DNA from: Candidatus Kuenenia stuttgartensis
GTDB lineage: Bacteria; Planctomycetota; Planctomycetia; Isosphaerales; Isosphaeraceae
NCBI GenBank assembly: GCA_945865635.1
Contig: CAMBEP010000016.1
Location: 23,456-87,455, forward strand
Reading direction: 5' to 3'
Length of the DNA stretch: 64,000 bases
Shown here: positions 1 through 8,725 of the stretch, piece after piece
Position numbering within the stretch: the stretch's first letter is position 1
How the letters are laid out: each line of letters starts with the position of its first letter
The notes under the pieces: model-generated
Databases searched by the model: none
The model's input: only the letters and a program-made list of their open reading frames with translations
What the model was told of the DNA's origin: nothing
Made by a program: the position numbers and the translations under genes

Positions 1-1892
1 GGACCCGCATAAATTTCTTCAACCACTGGATATTTCTTGAGTGGGTCGAGATTTGATGGAGTGTAAATGACTCCATGGATATCGGTTTTGCCATCTCGTC
101 CCTTGGTTACAAATCTCTGAGGCATCGTCCACCCGTTTTGAATCAGCGAAGTGGCATCGGCAGTTTCCAGAATCATGATTCGCTGGCCATTTGTTGCGGA
201 TCTGAGTTCGTAAACGGGTGGCAAATCGACTCGGCTGAAGCGATCGAGCAGATATTTTCCATCGGGTGAGAATGTGACAGAATGTGATCCATCACCTTCG
301 GTCATGACTTGGAATTGTGATCCATCGAAATTCACACGTGCCAAATGCAAATGGTAGGGGTCTTGCTTTGGGTCGATTCCAGCCGCATAAAACCAGATCT
401 GGCGGGCTTGATGATCGACTTTCTCAATTTTACGGATTACCCAATCGCCCTTTGTCAGGGCCTTTTCGGTCGTGCCTGATTTGACGTCGATCACATAAAG
501 GTGGTTGAACCCGGATCGCTCAGACATCCAGATCAATTTCTTGGAGTCTTCAAGCCAAATGTGCCAGATTTTATTTGTGTAATCTACAAAAGTTGGGTAT
601 TTTTCTTCGGCAACGATTCGGGCTCTGCCATTTATGGGGTCGATTCCAATCAGTCTGAACACCTGATGGCCGCGCTGGTTGTAGAGAAAATAAAACTCGC
701 TGGAATCCTCAGCCCAGTGCCAGTTTCCCAGGCTCCATGGGTTTTCAAAAAGTGAATTGTCCAGAGCGATGGATTTACGTGAATTCAAGTCAATGAGACA
801 AGGCATTGCCAGTTCGATCTGATCGCCTGGTTTGAGGTATTGAAATTCAATCCGTTTCGGTTGAAGCTGTTCTTTGGGTGAACTTTCAACGATGGTAACC
901 TTGTGAATCTGTTCGGGAACGACGCGCTGAGCCAGTAAAAACCGTCCATCTGGCGATTGCAGGAATGGGCCTCGATAGGCATTGTTCTGAGAGCCGTCAA
1001 GCGTTAAGGCGTATGCCGGATTGGGTTCTGGATTTATCTGGTAAATGTTAAAATCACGGATTTCGAATTTGCTTGATCGTGATGGCCTTTTTCCGTCTGG
1101 TTTTGCACTGCGCTTGTTGCTGGTGGGCTTGTCCTGAGCTGGCTTGGCTGGCTGGGCTTGAATTTCGACAATCATTGGCTCATCGTCGGCTTCGATCCAT
1201 GCGAGATCGTCGCCTTTCTCGTCGAAGGCACGCCAGACATGGCCTCCAAATGTGTGTTGACGCCGCTGTTGACCAGGTTGAAGGTGTCCATAACCTTTGG
1301 GCTTGCCGTCAGGATCAATCCATTGCAGATTGACCAGCCCCATGGTTTTATTGATCAGTGTCAGAAAGGTCTCGGGCCCTTGCCTGAGGCTTGCGCGAGG
1401 CTCATTCTGGCGACCTGCATGCTTGGTTATGGAATTCGCCGATTGGTCGGCTTTTAATTCTTTTGAAACAGGATTCCAGATCCACCATTGATTTCCAATT
1501 CTAAGACGATAAAAGGGTTGGCCGGATTGGACGGTAGCTGGTTCCAGTTCCTCAATCACATTTCCAGAGGGCTTTTGGGCTGACATTTTAGCCAAGGCCG
1601 ACTTCCATTCGTCGGAATTCAAAATGGTCGTTTTCTGGGCTTTGGATGGATCGACTTCGATCCATTCCAAAAGGCCTGAGTTGTTTGACTTGATCCGATA
1701 CCAGAACGTACCGTTTTCCCGCCAGAAGGGCTGGATCTGTTCGCGGGCGACCTTGTTTGCAACCTTCTGGCTCAAGCTCATCGCCCGCTGGTAATCTGTC
1801 TGTCTGCCTTGAGCGTGCAGATGCATCAAGCCAGTCCCGCTGGACACCAAAATTGCAATCCATGAAAGACTCTGTTTGATTGATGATTGCAT
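1..1892 (-). CDS. Secreted S9-family (DPP-IV-like) peptidase with inserted VHL-beta-like domain, 3' end outside window
   Basis: Translating the minus strand from ATG at 1892 gives an uninterrupted frame to the window edge (about 630 residues), so the catalytic C-terminus is missing here. The N-terminus (MQSSIKQSLSWIAIL...) reads as a signal peptide. Residues about 169-240 resemble the beta domain of the von Hippel-Lindau protein (INKT, WIDPDGKP, LQPGQ, TFGGHVW). A beta-propeller follows, with WSLGNWHW, FLYNQRGHQ, WMSERSGF and VTFSPDGKYL typical of the DPP-IV N-terminal region (Pfam DPPIV_N). The last visible residues (KKYPVVEEIYAGP) are the start of the alpha/beta-hydrolase domain. The family removes N-terminal dipeptides from exported or periplasmic peptides. 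The frame is supported by this continuous homology; shorter open frames across it are spurious. Confidence 0.88.
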   Translation of the reverse strand, partial: MQSSIKQSLSWIAILVSSGTGLMHLHAQGRQTDYQRAMSLSQKVANKVAREQIQPFWRENGTFWYRIKSNNSGLLEWIEVDPSKAQKTTILNSDEWKSALAKMSAQKPSGNVIEELEPATVQSGQPFYRLRIGNQWWIWNPVSKELKADQSANSITKHAGRQNEPRASLRQGPETFLTLINKTMGLVNLQWIDPDGKPKGYGHLQPGQQRRQHTFGGHVWRAFDEKGDDLAWIEADDEPMIVEIQAQPAKPAQDKPTSNKRSAKPDGKRPSRSSKFEIRDFNIYQINPEPNPAYALTLDGSQNNAYRGPFLQSPDGRFLLAQRVVPEQIHKVTIVESSPKEQLQPKRIEFQYLKPGDQIELAMPCLIDLNSRKSIALDNSLFENPWSLGNWHWAEDSSEFYFLYNQRGHQVFRLIGIDPINGRARIVAEEKYPTFVDYTNKIWHIWLEDSKKLIWMSERSGFNHLYVIDVKSGTTEKALTKGDWVIRKIEKVDHQARQIWFYAAGIDPKQDPYHLHLARVNFDGSQFQVMTEGDGSHSVTFSPDGKYLLDRFSRVDLPPVYELRSATNGQRIMILETADATSLIQNGWTMPQRFVTKGRDGKTDIHGVIYTPSNLDPLKKYPVVEEIYAG

Positions 1893-1965
1893 AATGCTGA
1901 CCCGCTTTCATTTAGACTCTCAATTGGTTTCCGGTCGAAAAAGGTTCGATGCCCTGAGCACGGAT

Positions 1966-3252
1966 TTATTGGGCCATCAGGGCTTCAATATCATCAGGTT
2001 CAATGGCGATATCTGCCATCAGATCCATTGGCCCATTTTCGGTCACCAGAATATTGTTTTCCAGGCGGATACCGAAACCTTCTTTAGGAATATAAATTCC
2101 GGGTTCGACGGTAAGCACCCAGCCTGGCGCGAACGGTTCGTGCATAAGCCCTACATCATGGACATCCAGTCCAAGCACATGTCCGAGCCCGTGCATGAAA
2201 TATTTTCGACATGCGGGCTCGCTTGGCTTTTGATCATCAATATCTTTCTGCTCGATCAGTCCAAGTTGCAATAATTCCTGATTCATCATCTCCTGAGATT
2301 CCTTGAACCAATCTTTATGCAACTTGCCGACAACGGCACCTGCAATGGAAGCTTTCTGGACTCTGAGGACAGCCTCATAGACGGCCCTCTGTCGAGCTGT
2401 AAACTTGCCTGAGACTGGAATGGTGCGAGTCAGGTCTGCGTTGTAATTTGCATAATTCGCACCGACATCCAGCAGTAGGAGGTCGCCATTTTTTAAGGTC
2501 TGGTCGTTTTGATTGTAATGCAGGATACAGGAATTCTCACCTGCGGCAATAATTGGATTGTAAGAAAACTTGCATCGGTTACGAGTGAATTCATGAATGA
2601 ATTCGGCTTCCAGTTCATATTCGGTCACACCTTGACGAGTTGCTTTTGCGACCCGCTCGAAGCCTTTTTTGGTAACAGAAATTGCCCTGTTGAGAAGATT
2701 GAGCTCGACATCGGATTTGACCGACCGGATTTGATGCATGATCCGGGAGAGACGATGATATTGGTGGAGCGGGTAATGAGCGCGCAAGTGATTGATGAAT
2801 CGAGCATCACGACTTTCGACTTCGACTACGGCACGTTTGTGTTCGTTGGAATTTAAATAGACATGATCCGCGTCGCACATCAATTGGCGGATCAGGGTCG
2901 GCAAGGCGCTCAGCCACTTGATATTTCGGATGCCCGAAATGCTGATGGCCTGCTCTCTGGAATGCTTATGGCCTTCCCAGACTTTCAAGTGTTCATTAGG
3001 CTCGCGCAGGAACAGGATTTCGCGCATGGATTCATCCGGATGGTCTGGAAACAAGGCTAAGACAGACTCTTCCTGTTCAATACCTGTCAAATAAAAAAGG
3101 TCGGAATTAGGCTGCATCAGGAGCGTTCCATCGGCATTCGTCGGCAGGATATCGTTGGCATTGACAAAAGTCAGCGATCCAGGCATGAGTCGGGCCTTTA
3201 AGCGATCGCGATTCTGGATAAAGAGTTTGGGATCGATGTGCAGGTGTCGCAT
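1966..3252 (-). CDS. pepP: Xaa-Pro aminopeptidase (peptidase M24B)
   Basis: The 428-residue product has an aminopeptidase P N-terminal domain (FVNANDILPTNADG, FYLTGIEQEESVL) and a pita-bread metallopeptidase domain. Dinuclear metal ligands are visible: Asp in LLLDVGANY, Asp in YNADLTRT, His in HGLGHVLGLDVHD, Glu in VEPGIYIP and Glu in IRLENNILVT. It removes N-terminal residues preceding proline and is expected to be cytoplasmic. I chose ATG at 3252; a further upstream ATG at 3357 would add 35 residues with no family similarity. It lies about 74 bases downstream of the S9 peptidase start on the same strand, so the order is pepP then S9 peptidase, both acting on proline-containing peptides. A divergent metal ATPase starts 193 bases away. 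Confidence 0.92.
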   Translation of the reverse strand: MRHLHIDPKLFIQNRDRLKARLMPGSLTFVNANDILPTNADGTLLMQPNSDLFYLTGIEQEESVLALFPDHPDESMREILFLREPNEHLKVWEGHKHSREQAISISGIRNIKWLSALPTLIRQLMCDADHVYLNSNEHKRAVVEVESRDARFINHLRAHYPLHQYHRLSRIMHQIRSVKSDVELNLLNRAISVTKKGFERVAKATRQGVTEYELEAEFIHEFTRNRCKFSYNPIIAAGENSCILHYNQNDQTLKNGDLLLLDVGANYANYNADLTRTIPVSGKFTARQRAVYEAVLRVQKASIAGAVVGKLHKDWFKESQEMMNQELLQLGLIEQKDIDDQKPSEPACRKYFMHGLGHVLGLDVHDVGLMHEPFAPGWVLTVEPGIYIPKEGFGIRLENNILVTENGPMDLMADIAIEPDDIEALMAQ

Positions 3253-3393
3253 GGTATTTATGATGAACCTCAGGCGTGTCGGAAATCGGACGACTCTGGT
3301 TTGCCGATGCTTGGCTTCACAAAGGGTTGGGCCATAGACTAAGATCATGGTGCACAAAGTGGTCCAAGATTGTCGATACCCTGGTGCAATTTT

Positions 3394-3414
3394 CGGATCA
3401 AAAGTCTTGATCCG
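3394..3414. promoter_or_regulatory. Perfect palindrome upstream of the metal ATPase, probable operator
   Basis: CGGATCAA (3394-3401) and its exact complement TTGATCCG (3407-3414) are separated by 5 bases. The site lies 31 bases before the ATPase ATG and in the divergent gap with pepP. It has no T-run, so an operator for a metal-responsive repressor or activator is more likely than a terminator. The cognate regulator is not in the window. Confidence 0.5.
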
Positions 3415-3444
3415 GATAGTTCCCTAACGGAAAAGTGCTGCATC

Positions 3445-5346
3445 ATGACGACAAAATCGAATGGCCCGGAAGCCACGCAAGCCACCACTGGAATCGTTCA
3501 GATTTCGATCGCCATACTGGCAGTGACCGGGATTGTTGCGAATCTGGTTTTTCGGTTTCTCATCGGCATTGAAGGAGAGTTTCATGGGCTCCAGTATATT
3601 GACATACCCCTGATTGTGGTTCTGGTGCTGGGCGGGATTCCGCTTGTGATTGACCTGCTTGGGCATGTGTTTCGCCTGGAATTTGGGTCGGATCTGCTGG
3701 CAGGAATTTCTATAGTTACCTCAGCCTTGCTGGGGGAATATCTAGCTGGCTCGATGGTGGTGTTGATGCTCTCAGGCGGCGAGGCGCTTGAGGCTTACGC
3801 AGTGCGTCGAGCGACCTCCGCCCTGGCGGCCCTGGCCAAGCGTCTGCCGAGTGTAGCCCATAAGCTGACCGGCGCGGGTGCAGCCATGATCGACGTGCCC
3901 TTGGCTGATGTGGAGGTGGGCGACATGCTTGTCATTTTGCCGCATGAAACAAGCCCAGTTGATGGATTGGTCGTGGAAGGTCATTCGACGATGGATGAAT
4001 CGTTTTTGACCGGCGAGCCCTATCATGTTTCCAAAGCGCCAGGGACATCCATTATTTCCGGGGCAGTCAATGGCGAATCGGCCCTGACCATCAAGGCGGA
4101 AAAACGTGCGGAAGATTCGCGATACGCCAAAATCATGAGAGTCATGCGAGAGAGTGAGCAAAGCCGACCAAAATTGCGACGTCTGGGCGATCAGTTGGGC
4201 GCATTTTATACACCACTTGCAGTCGCAATTGCTGTATTGGCCTGGGTTTTGAGCTCGGATCCGACGCGATTTCTGGCTGTTCTGGTGGTTGCAACGCCAT
4301 GCCCGTTACTGATTGCAATACCGGTTGCAATTCTCGGGTCGATTTCCTTAGCCGCCCGACGGGGCATCATCATCAAGGACCCATCGGTCCTGGAACGGTT
4401 AAGCACCTGCCGAACGGCGATTTTTGATAAAACAGGCACACTGACTTATGGCCGCCCGAAAATTGCAGAAATTCGATCCATGAACGAAATGACCGAGGAT
4501 GGTTTGATTCGTTTGGCTGCTGGGCTGGAGCGATATTCCAAACATCCACTTGCCGAGCCATTATTAATGGAAGCGCAGGCACGCAAATTGAAGCCAGCCG
4601 AGGCTTCGGAGGTCTCGGAGCGGCCTGGGCAGGGGCTGATTGGTCAGGTGGATGGCCATCGTGTGCAAATCACAAGCCGGTCGAAATGGCTGACGAAACA
4701 CCCTCAGGATGAACCACGTCTGCCTGAAAATACGGCAGGCTTGCAATGTGTATTGGGGGTTGATGATCACCTGGGCGCTTTGATTCTATTTCGAGACGAG
4801 CCTCGATCTGATGGCCAATCGTTTATTCAGCACTTGAAGCCCCATCACCGCTGGACCCGGATTTTGCTGGTCTCTGGCGACCGCGAAAGCGAGGTGCGTT
4901 ATTTGGCGGACCATGTTGGGATAACGGAAATACATGCGGGTGTTTCGCCAGAAGGTAAAGTCGAGATTGTGCGTCTTGAAAATGCCAAGGCCCCGACCGT
5001 CTTCATGGGCGATGGCATTAATGATGCCCCGGCGCTGGCGGCGGCCACAGTGGGTGTTGCATTTGGCCAGAACAGCGACATCACCTCGGAAGCCGCAGGA
5101 GCTGTGGTGATGGACGGCAGTTTGCGAAAAGTGGACGAGTTATTGCATATCGGCACGCGATTAAGGCGTGTGGCATTGCAAAGCGCAGTGGGTGGAATGG
5201 CCTTTAGTGTGGGCGGGATGATACTGGCGTCGATGGGCTTATTGAGCCCGGTAGGTGGGGCTTTTTTGCAGGAGATCATCGACCTGGTCGCCGTATTCAA
5301 TGCCCTTCGCACAGCATTTGTGCCGAAAAGTCTGACGGATTATTGA
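3445..5346 (+). CDS. Heavy-metal P1B-type ATPase with TPC metal-site motif
   Basis: This 633-residue integral membrane pump couples ATP hydrolysis to metal export. The actuator motif (DESFLTGEP), phosphorylation site DKTGT (Asp328), N-domain HP motif (SKHPLAEP), and hinge GDGINDAP are all present. The transmembrane metal motif is TPCP (Thr284-Pro-Cys286) in place of the CPC of copper and zinc pumps. TPC-type P1B pumps have been linked to nickel or iron in other bacteria; metal specificity here is inference. There is no N-terminal heavy-metal-associated domain or His-rich extension. The start is ATG 3445; an in-frame ATG at 3370 would read through the palindrome at 3394-3414. The gene converges on the DUF4239 gene with a 43-base gap and no obvious terminator. 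Confidence 0.92.
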   Translation: MTTKSNGPEATQATTGIVQISIAILAVTGIVANLVFRFLIGIEGEFHGLQYIDIPLIVVLVLGGIPLVIDLLGHVFRLEFGSDLLAGISIVTSALLGEYLAGSMVVLMLSGGEALEAYAVRRATSALAALAKRLPSVAHKLTGAGAAMIDVPLADVEVGDMLVILPHETSPVDGLVVEGHSTMDESFLTGEPYHVSKAPGTSIISGAVNGESALTIKAEKRAEDSRYAKIMRVMRESEQSRPKLRRLGDQLGAFYTPLAVAIAVLAWVLSSDPTRFLAVLVVATPCPLLIAIPVAILGSISLAARRGIIIKDPSVLERLSTCRTAIFDKTGTLTYGRPKIAEIRSMNEMTEDGLIRLAAGLERYSKHPLAEPLLMEAQARKLKPAEASEVSERPGQGLIGQVDGHRVQITSRSKWLTKHPQDEPRLPENTAGLQCVLGVDDHLGALILFRDEPRSDGQSFIQHLKPHHRWTRILLVSGDRESEVRYLADHVGITEIHAGVSPEGKVEIVRLENAKAPTVFMGDGINDAPALAAATVGVAFGQNSDITSEAAGAVVMDGSLRKVDELLHIGTRLRRVALQSAVGGMAFSVGGMILASMGLLSPVGGAFLQEIIDLVAVFNALRTAFVPKSLTDY

Positions 5347-5389
5347 AACAGCGCCAAAAGGCTGAATCAATGCATGCGGCTGCGGTGGA

Positions 5390-6307
5390 TCAATCCAGAA
5401 CTTTGACCTTGCCAATCGGCTGATCAAGTGCTGGTTGGGGCTTGACCTCTTCAATCAGCTTATTTTTCCAATGCTGATCTATACCATTTTGAACGATCAG
5501 ATTGCGAACCTTGATCATGGAATCGGGCTGAATGCCGAGCGTGCCATTGTAAGGCCTGTCCAATACATAAATCAATAATGTGGTGAATGTCATGACGGCC
5601 GCAGTGCTGCATAATAACGCTAATCGAATTTTGGGGCTTTCGATCGGAAATAAAAACGACATGCCAAAATTGACTAGTCCGACCCCTATCAATAAAGACC
5701 AAAATACATTTGGAATGCGTGAATCAGCAACTTGAATGCGTTCGCGACGTGTGGATGCAAGGTCGTTGAGTCGAGTCACGATCTCACCGAGAAATAATCG
5801 CTCTTCTTCTGTATCGCATTTGATGAGGCGTACCGTTTTGAAAAGATCACTGAATTTATGAAATGTTCCTGGAAAGAATGTGCGGTTTTTGATCATATAA
5901 GGCCATTCTTCATCAATCACGGAATTTAAATACGCAATTGTGGAAGTTCGCAACATCAGGCCTTGGTGCAAAGGCAGCCCTTCAGCATCTCGTAGGAGGT
6001 CGATCACGAAGGAGGCTTCCGCCTCAACTTTGTCATTGGCAGTGGTGTAGGTTTCATAAACGCTCACCAAAACATAGCCAAGTACAATTGCATAAAGTAC
6101 GCCGACGACATTGCAGAATGAGCCAACGCCCTCGCCTGAAAGCGTAATGCTCTCGAACGGTAATTTTCTGACAGCGACCAGGCCGATACCATAAGTGAAC
6201 AGGATTGAAGCAAGTGTGGCCAAGGCACAGAAAGTCATGTCTGAGATACCCAGAATGTTACCGATGTTTTCCAGGAAAATCGACATGTTGCTGAGACCTT
6301 CAGGCAT
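5390..6307 (-). CDS. DUF4239 (bestrophin-like) membrane protein
   Basis: The product is about 305 residues with two N-terminal transmembrane segments (ALATLASILFTYGIGLV; VVGVLYAIVLGYVLVSV), a soluble helical middle rich in acidic residues, and two C-terminal segments (FWSLLIGVGLVNFGMSFLF; LALLCSTAAVMTFTTLLIYVL). The segment YETYTTANDKVEAEASFVIDL is characteristic of DUF4239, a family distantly related to bestrophin channels with no assigned function. The start is uncertain: ATG 6307 and ATG 6286 are both plausible, the latter having an AAGG about 9 bases upstream, while an upstream TTG at 6400 is less likely. It is a single gene between a convergent metal pump and a same-strand DUF1501 gene. 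Confidence 0.75.
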   Translation of the reverse strand: MPEGLSNMSIFLENIGNILGISDMTFCALATLASILFTYGIGLVAVRKLPFESITLSGEGVGSFCNVVGVLYAIVLGYVLVSVYETYTTANDKVEAEASFVIDLLRDAEGLPLHQGLMLRTSTIAYLNSVIDEEWPYMIKNRTFFPGTFHKFSDLFKTVRLIKCDTEEERLFLGEIVTRLNDLASTRRERIQVADSRIPNVFWSLLIGVGLVNFGMSFLFPIESPKIRLALLCSTAAVMTFTTLLIYVLDRPYNGTLGIQPDSMIKVRNLIVQNGIDQHWKNKLIEEVKPQPALDQPIGKVKVLD

Positions 6308-6511
6308 CGTGCCAGAGTTTATGGCCAGGATTGGTGAACCATCGACATGGATGTCTCTATTATCAGAAATTGAAGAATTGGGCAAACCGAAAAACGACAA
6401 GTTCCAGCTTTGTCCGGCAGTAAAAAGTTAATTTGTAATCAACCAGAACAAATGACTTTGAGGGATGAGTTCATGAACGGTTTGACGTCACGAAATCGAT
6501 GGTATTTTTTG

Positions 6512-8578
6512 TTAAACCGTCACGGTTTCATCACGTGGTCGAGGGTTTAGCTGGACATTTACGGATTGAATCTCGACATGCCAGGGTTGATTCTGTGTCG
6601 AATCGAATTCGAGACGAAGCATGACACCTACGCCACGCTCAATTTCAGACGCACCTGCATCCTGGCTTTTCAGGGCGATCAAAAGACTGGCTTCAAAATG
6701 GCTATTGGTTTCATGGAGGAGAAACTCCGAGCGGCCGAATTCGCGAATATTGGAAATATCTTTCTTTTGGCCGTCCAAATAGCCAAAGAGAATAAGATAG
6801 GCCCTGGCTGGAATGGAATTACGACTTGCTTTATGGAAATCCGCGGACGAAACGGCATTGAATCTGGCACTTGCAAGATACTTTCCAGCACGTGGATTGC
6901 GCAGTTCCTGTGCGAGTACAACGAAGCTGGTTTTAGTATTGTCAGCAATGGTTGCATTTCGAATTCCGATGCAAACCTTTCCGGAATCGGTAAGGCTCCA
7001 TGCGCCGAAGCCTGGTTTGGTATGATGGTCCAGAAGGGAAGAAGCCTGCCAGCCCTGGATACGTCGGCCAGGCTCTGCTGGAGTCAATTCCGTACCTTTG
7101 GGGAAATCAGGGTTGGATAATAATGCCGATGAAAACTCGGGAACGAATGCCAGGCTTCCGCCGGGTTTTTGACGATCGGTTGTCGCTTGTCCCCCGCCCA
7201 ATAGTTGCCAGACGGGTTCGCCATGAGTGACTCGAATGGGCCTGTTGGTCTGATCGTGAAAGAATGTGTCGTGACCGATTCCCATCAAATGAAATAGAGT
7301 TGCAATCAGATCCTGAGGTTCGACTTTATTGGTTTGGGGATAGGCTCCCTGGCGGTCGCTTGATCCATAAACCTGGGCGGTTTCAATGCCAGCACCAGCG
7401 AGCAGAAAGCTGAATACGTGTCCCCAATGATCACGGCCTCCATGAGCATTGATTTTTGGGGTACGGCCAAATTCGCCAATTGCGACAATCAGGGTTTCAT
7501 CAAGCAGGCCTCTGGTTTTCAGGTCGTCGATCATGGCGGAAAATCCGACGTCGAACATGGGGCAAAGCACATTTTGTAGACGATCGGCATTTTGGGCATG
7601 TGTGTCCCACAAAGGGTTGCTCACGGCCGTGTCGCCGCCTTCTCTGGGCCAGTTGACATGCACCAACCGGGCCCCGGCCTCAATGAGGCGTCGGGCCAGA
7701 ATCAGGCACTTGGCCCATGGGCCGCCGCCATAATGGCGAACGACTTTTTCGGGTTCGGCGGAAATATCAAACGCTTGTCTGGCCTTTCCGGATGTCAGAA
7801 GCCCATAGGCCTGGCTTGCCTGAAGGTCGTAAAGTGATGGCCCGCCGCTGGTTTCGAAACGGTCGAGATGCTGCTCGACTTGGTGCAGGAGGCTGCGACG
7901 CGATGACAGGCGAAGTGGCGAGACATCGTCGGGCAGGCTTAGGCCTTCCAATTTCAATTGACTGGCAAAAGGATCAAACAGGAATCGATCGGGATCCCAG
8001 CGCTTGCCTAAAAAGCCTGCAGTCTGGCCAGCCGGTGTGACATTGTCATTGAGCCGCATAAGATCAGGCAACCAAACAGAACTTAGGCCTGGTACGGCTT
8101 CGCTGGGCTTGAGAAGTTTTACGATCGAACCGAAATAGGGCCAATCCGTCGGGCTGATTTGTCGAGACTCTGTGCCGGTGTATTTTTTGCCGGTCAAGAT
8201 CCAATAACCGCTGGCGTCGTGCAGATCGTTGGCCGTTGCCATGGATCGCACCACTGCGAGTTGATCGGCAATGCGTGCAGTTCTAGGCAAAAGTTCGCAG
8301 AAGTCGATTCCTGGCACGTTGGTTGCAATGGGCCGGAATTCGCCGCGAATTTCGGCAGGTGCATTTGGCTTGGGATCAAATGTTTCATGCTGTGGTGGGC
8401 CGCCCTGAAGCCATAAAAATATCACATTTTTGGCTTTGCCAAAACTCTGGGCCGGATTGGAATTTGAGCCCTGGGTTTGACCTCTTAAAAGGTCGGGCAA
8501 TGAAAGTCCCAATGAACTCAACCCGCCTACGCGAATCAATTCGCGACGTGATAAACCTGGTTCAAATATTCGGAACAT
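6512..8578 (-). CDS. DUF1501 protein, Tat-exported, with extra C-terminal domain
   Basis: This 688-residue protein starts MFRIFEPGLSRRELIRVGG, a twin-arginine signal. DUF1501 features follow: KNVIFLWLQGGPPQHETFDPK, AVVRSMATANDLHDASGYW, LARRLIEAGARLVHVNWP, GEFGRTPKINAHGGRDHWGHVFSFLLAGAGI and the closing HLMGIGHD. DUF1501 belongs to the alkaline phosphatase/sulfatase fold group; its reaction is unknown. Most members end there, but this one continues for about 230 residues (from about 460) of beta-rich sequence of unknown type. ATG 8578 is chosen because it places the RR motif near the N-terminus. It follows another DUF1501 gene by 147 bases and completes a three-gene cluster with the DUF1549/DUF1553 gene. 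Confidence 0.88.
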   Translation of the reverse strand: MFRIFEPGLSRRELIRVGGLSSLGLSLPDLLRGQTQGSNSNPAQSFGKAKNVIFLWLQGGPPQHETFDPKPNAPAEIRGEFRPIATNVPGIDFCELLPRTARIADQLAVVRSMATANDLHDASGYWILTGKKYTGTESRQISPTDWPYFGSIVKLLKPSEAVPGLSSVWLPDLMRLNDNVTPAGQTAGFLGKRWDPDRFLFDPFASQLKLEGLSLPDDVSPLRLSSRRSLLHQVEQHLDRFETSGGPSLYDLQASQAYGLLTSGKARQAFDISAEPEKVVRHYGGGPWAKCLILARRLIEAGARLVHVNWPREGGDTAVSNPLWDTHAQNADRLQNVLCPMFDVGFSAMIDDLKTRGLLDETLIVAIGEFGRTPKINAHGGRDHWGHVFSFLLAGAGIETAQVYGSSDRQGAYPQTNKVEPQDLIATLFHLMGIGHDTFFHDQTNRPIRVTHGEPVWQLLGGGQATTDRQKPGGSLAFVPEFSSALLSNPDFPKGTELTPAEPGRRIQGWQASSLLDHHTKPGFGAWSLTDSGKVCIGIRNATIADNTKTSFVVLAQELRNPRAGKYLASARFNAVSSADFHKASRNSIPARAYLILFGYLDGQKKDISNIREFGRSEFLLHETNSHFEASLLIALKSQDAGASEIERGVGVMLRLEFDSTQNQPWHVEIQSVNVQLNPRPRDETVTV

Positions 8579-8725
8579 GAACTTGGCCTTTGACGTGAAT
8601 GGCAAAAATTAGAGGTGTGGCGTTGTGATCGGTTGAGATTGGCAGGATTGATATTAAAATCCCAGATAAGCCGATGGCTGTCAAGCATCAAGATGATATT
8701 AGGGGATTCACCAAATGGGTTTTGT

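Noticed and set aside
1588..1911. 107-residue minus-strand frame at the start of the S9 peptidase
   Set aside because: A different frame gives a signal peptide and continuous peptidase homology through the same bases.
4206..4439. Minus-strand frames across the P-type ATPase
   Set aside because: All are shadows of a gene with complete P-type ATPase motifs.
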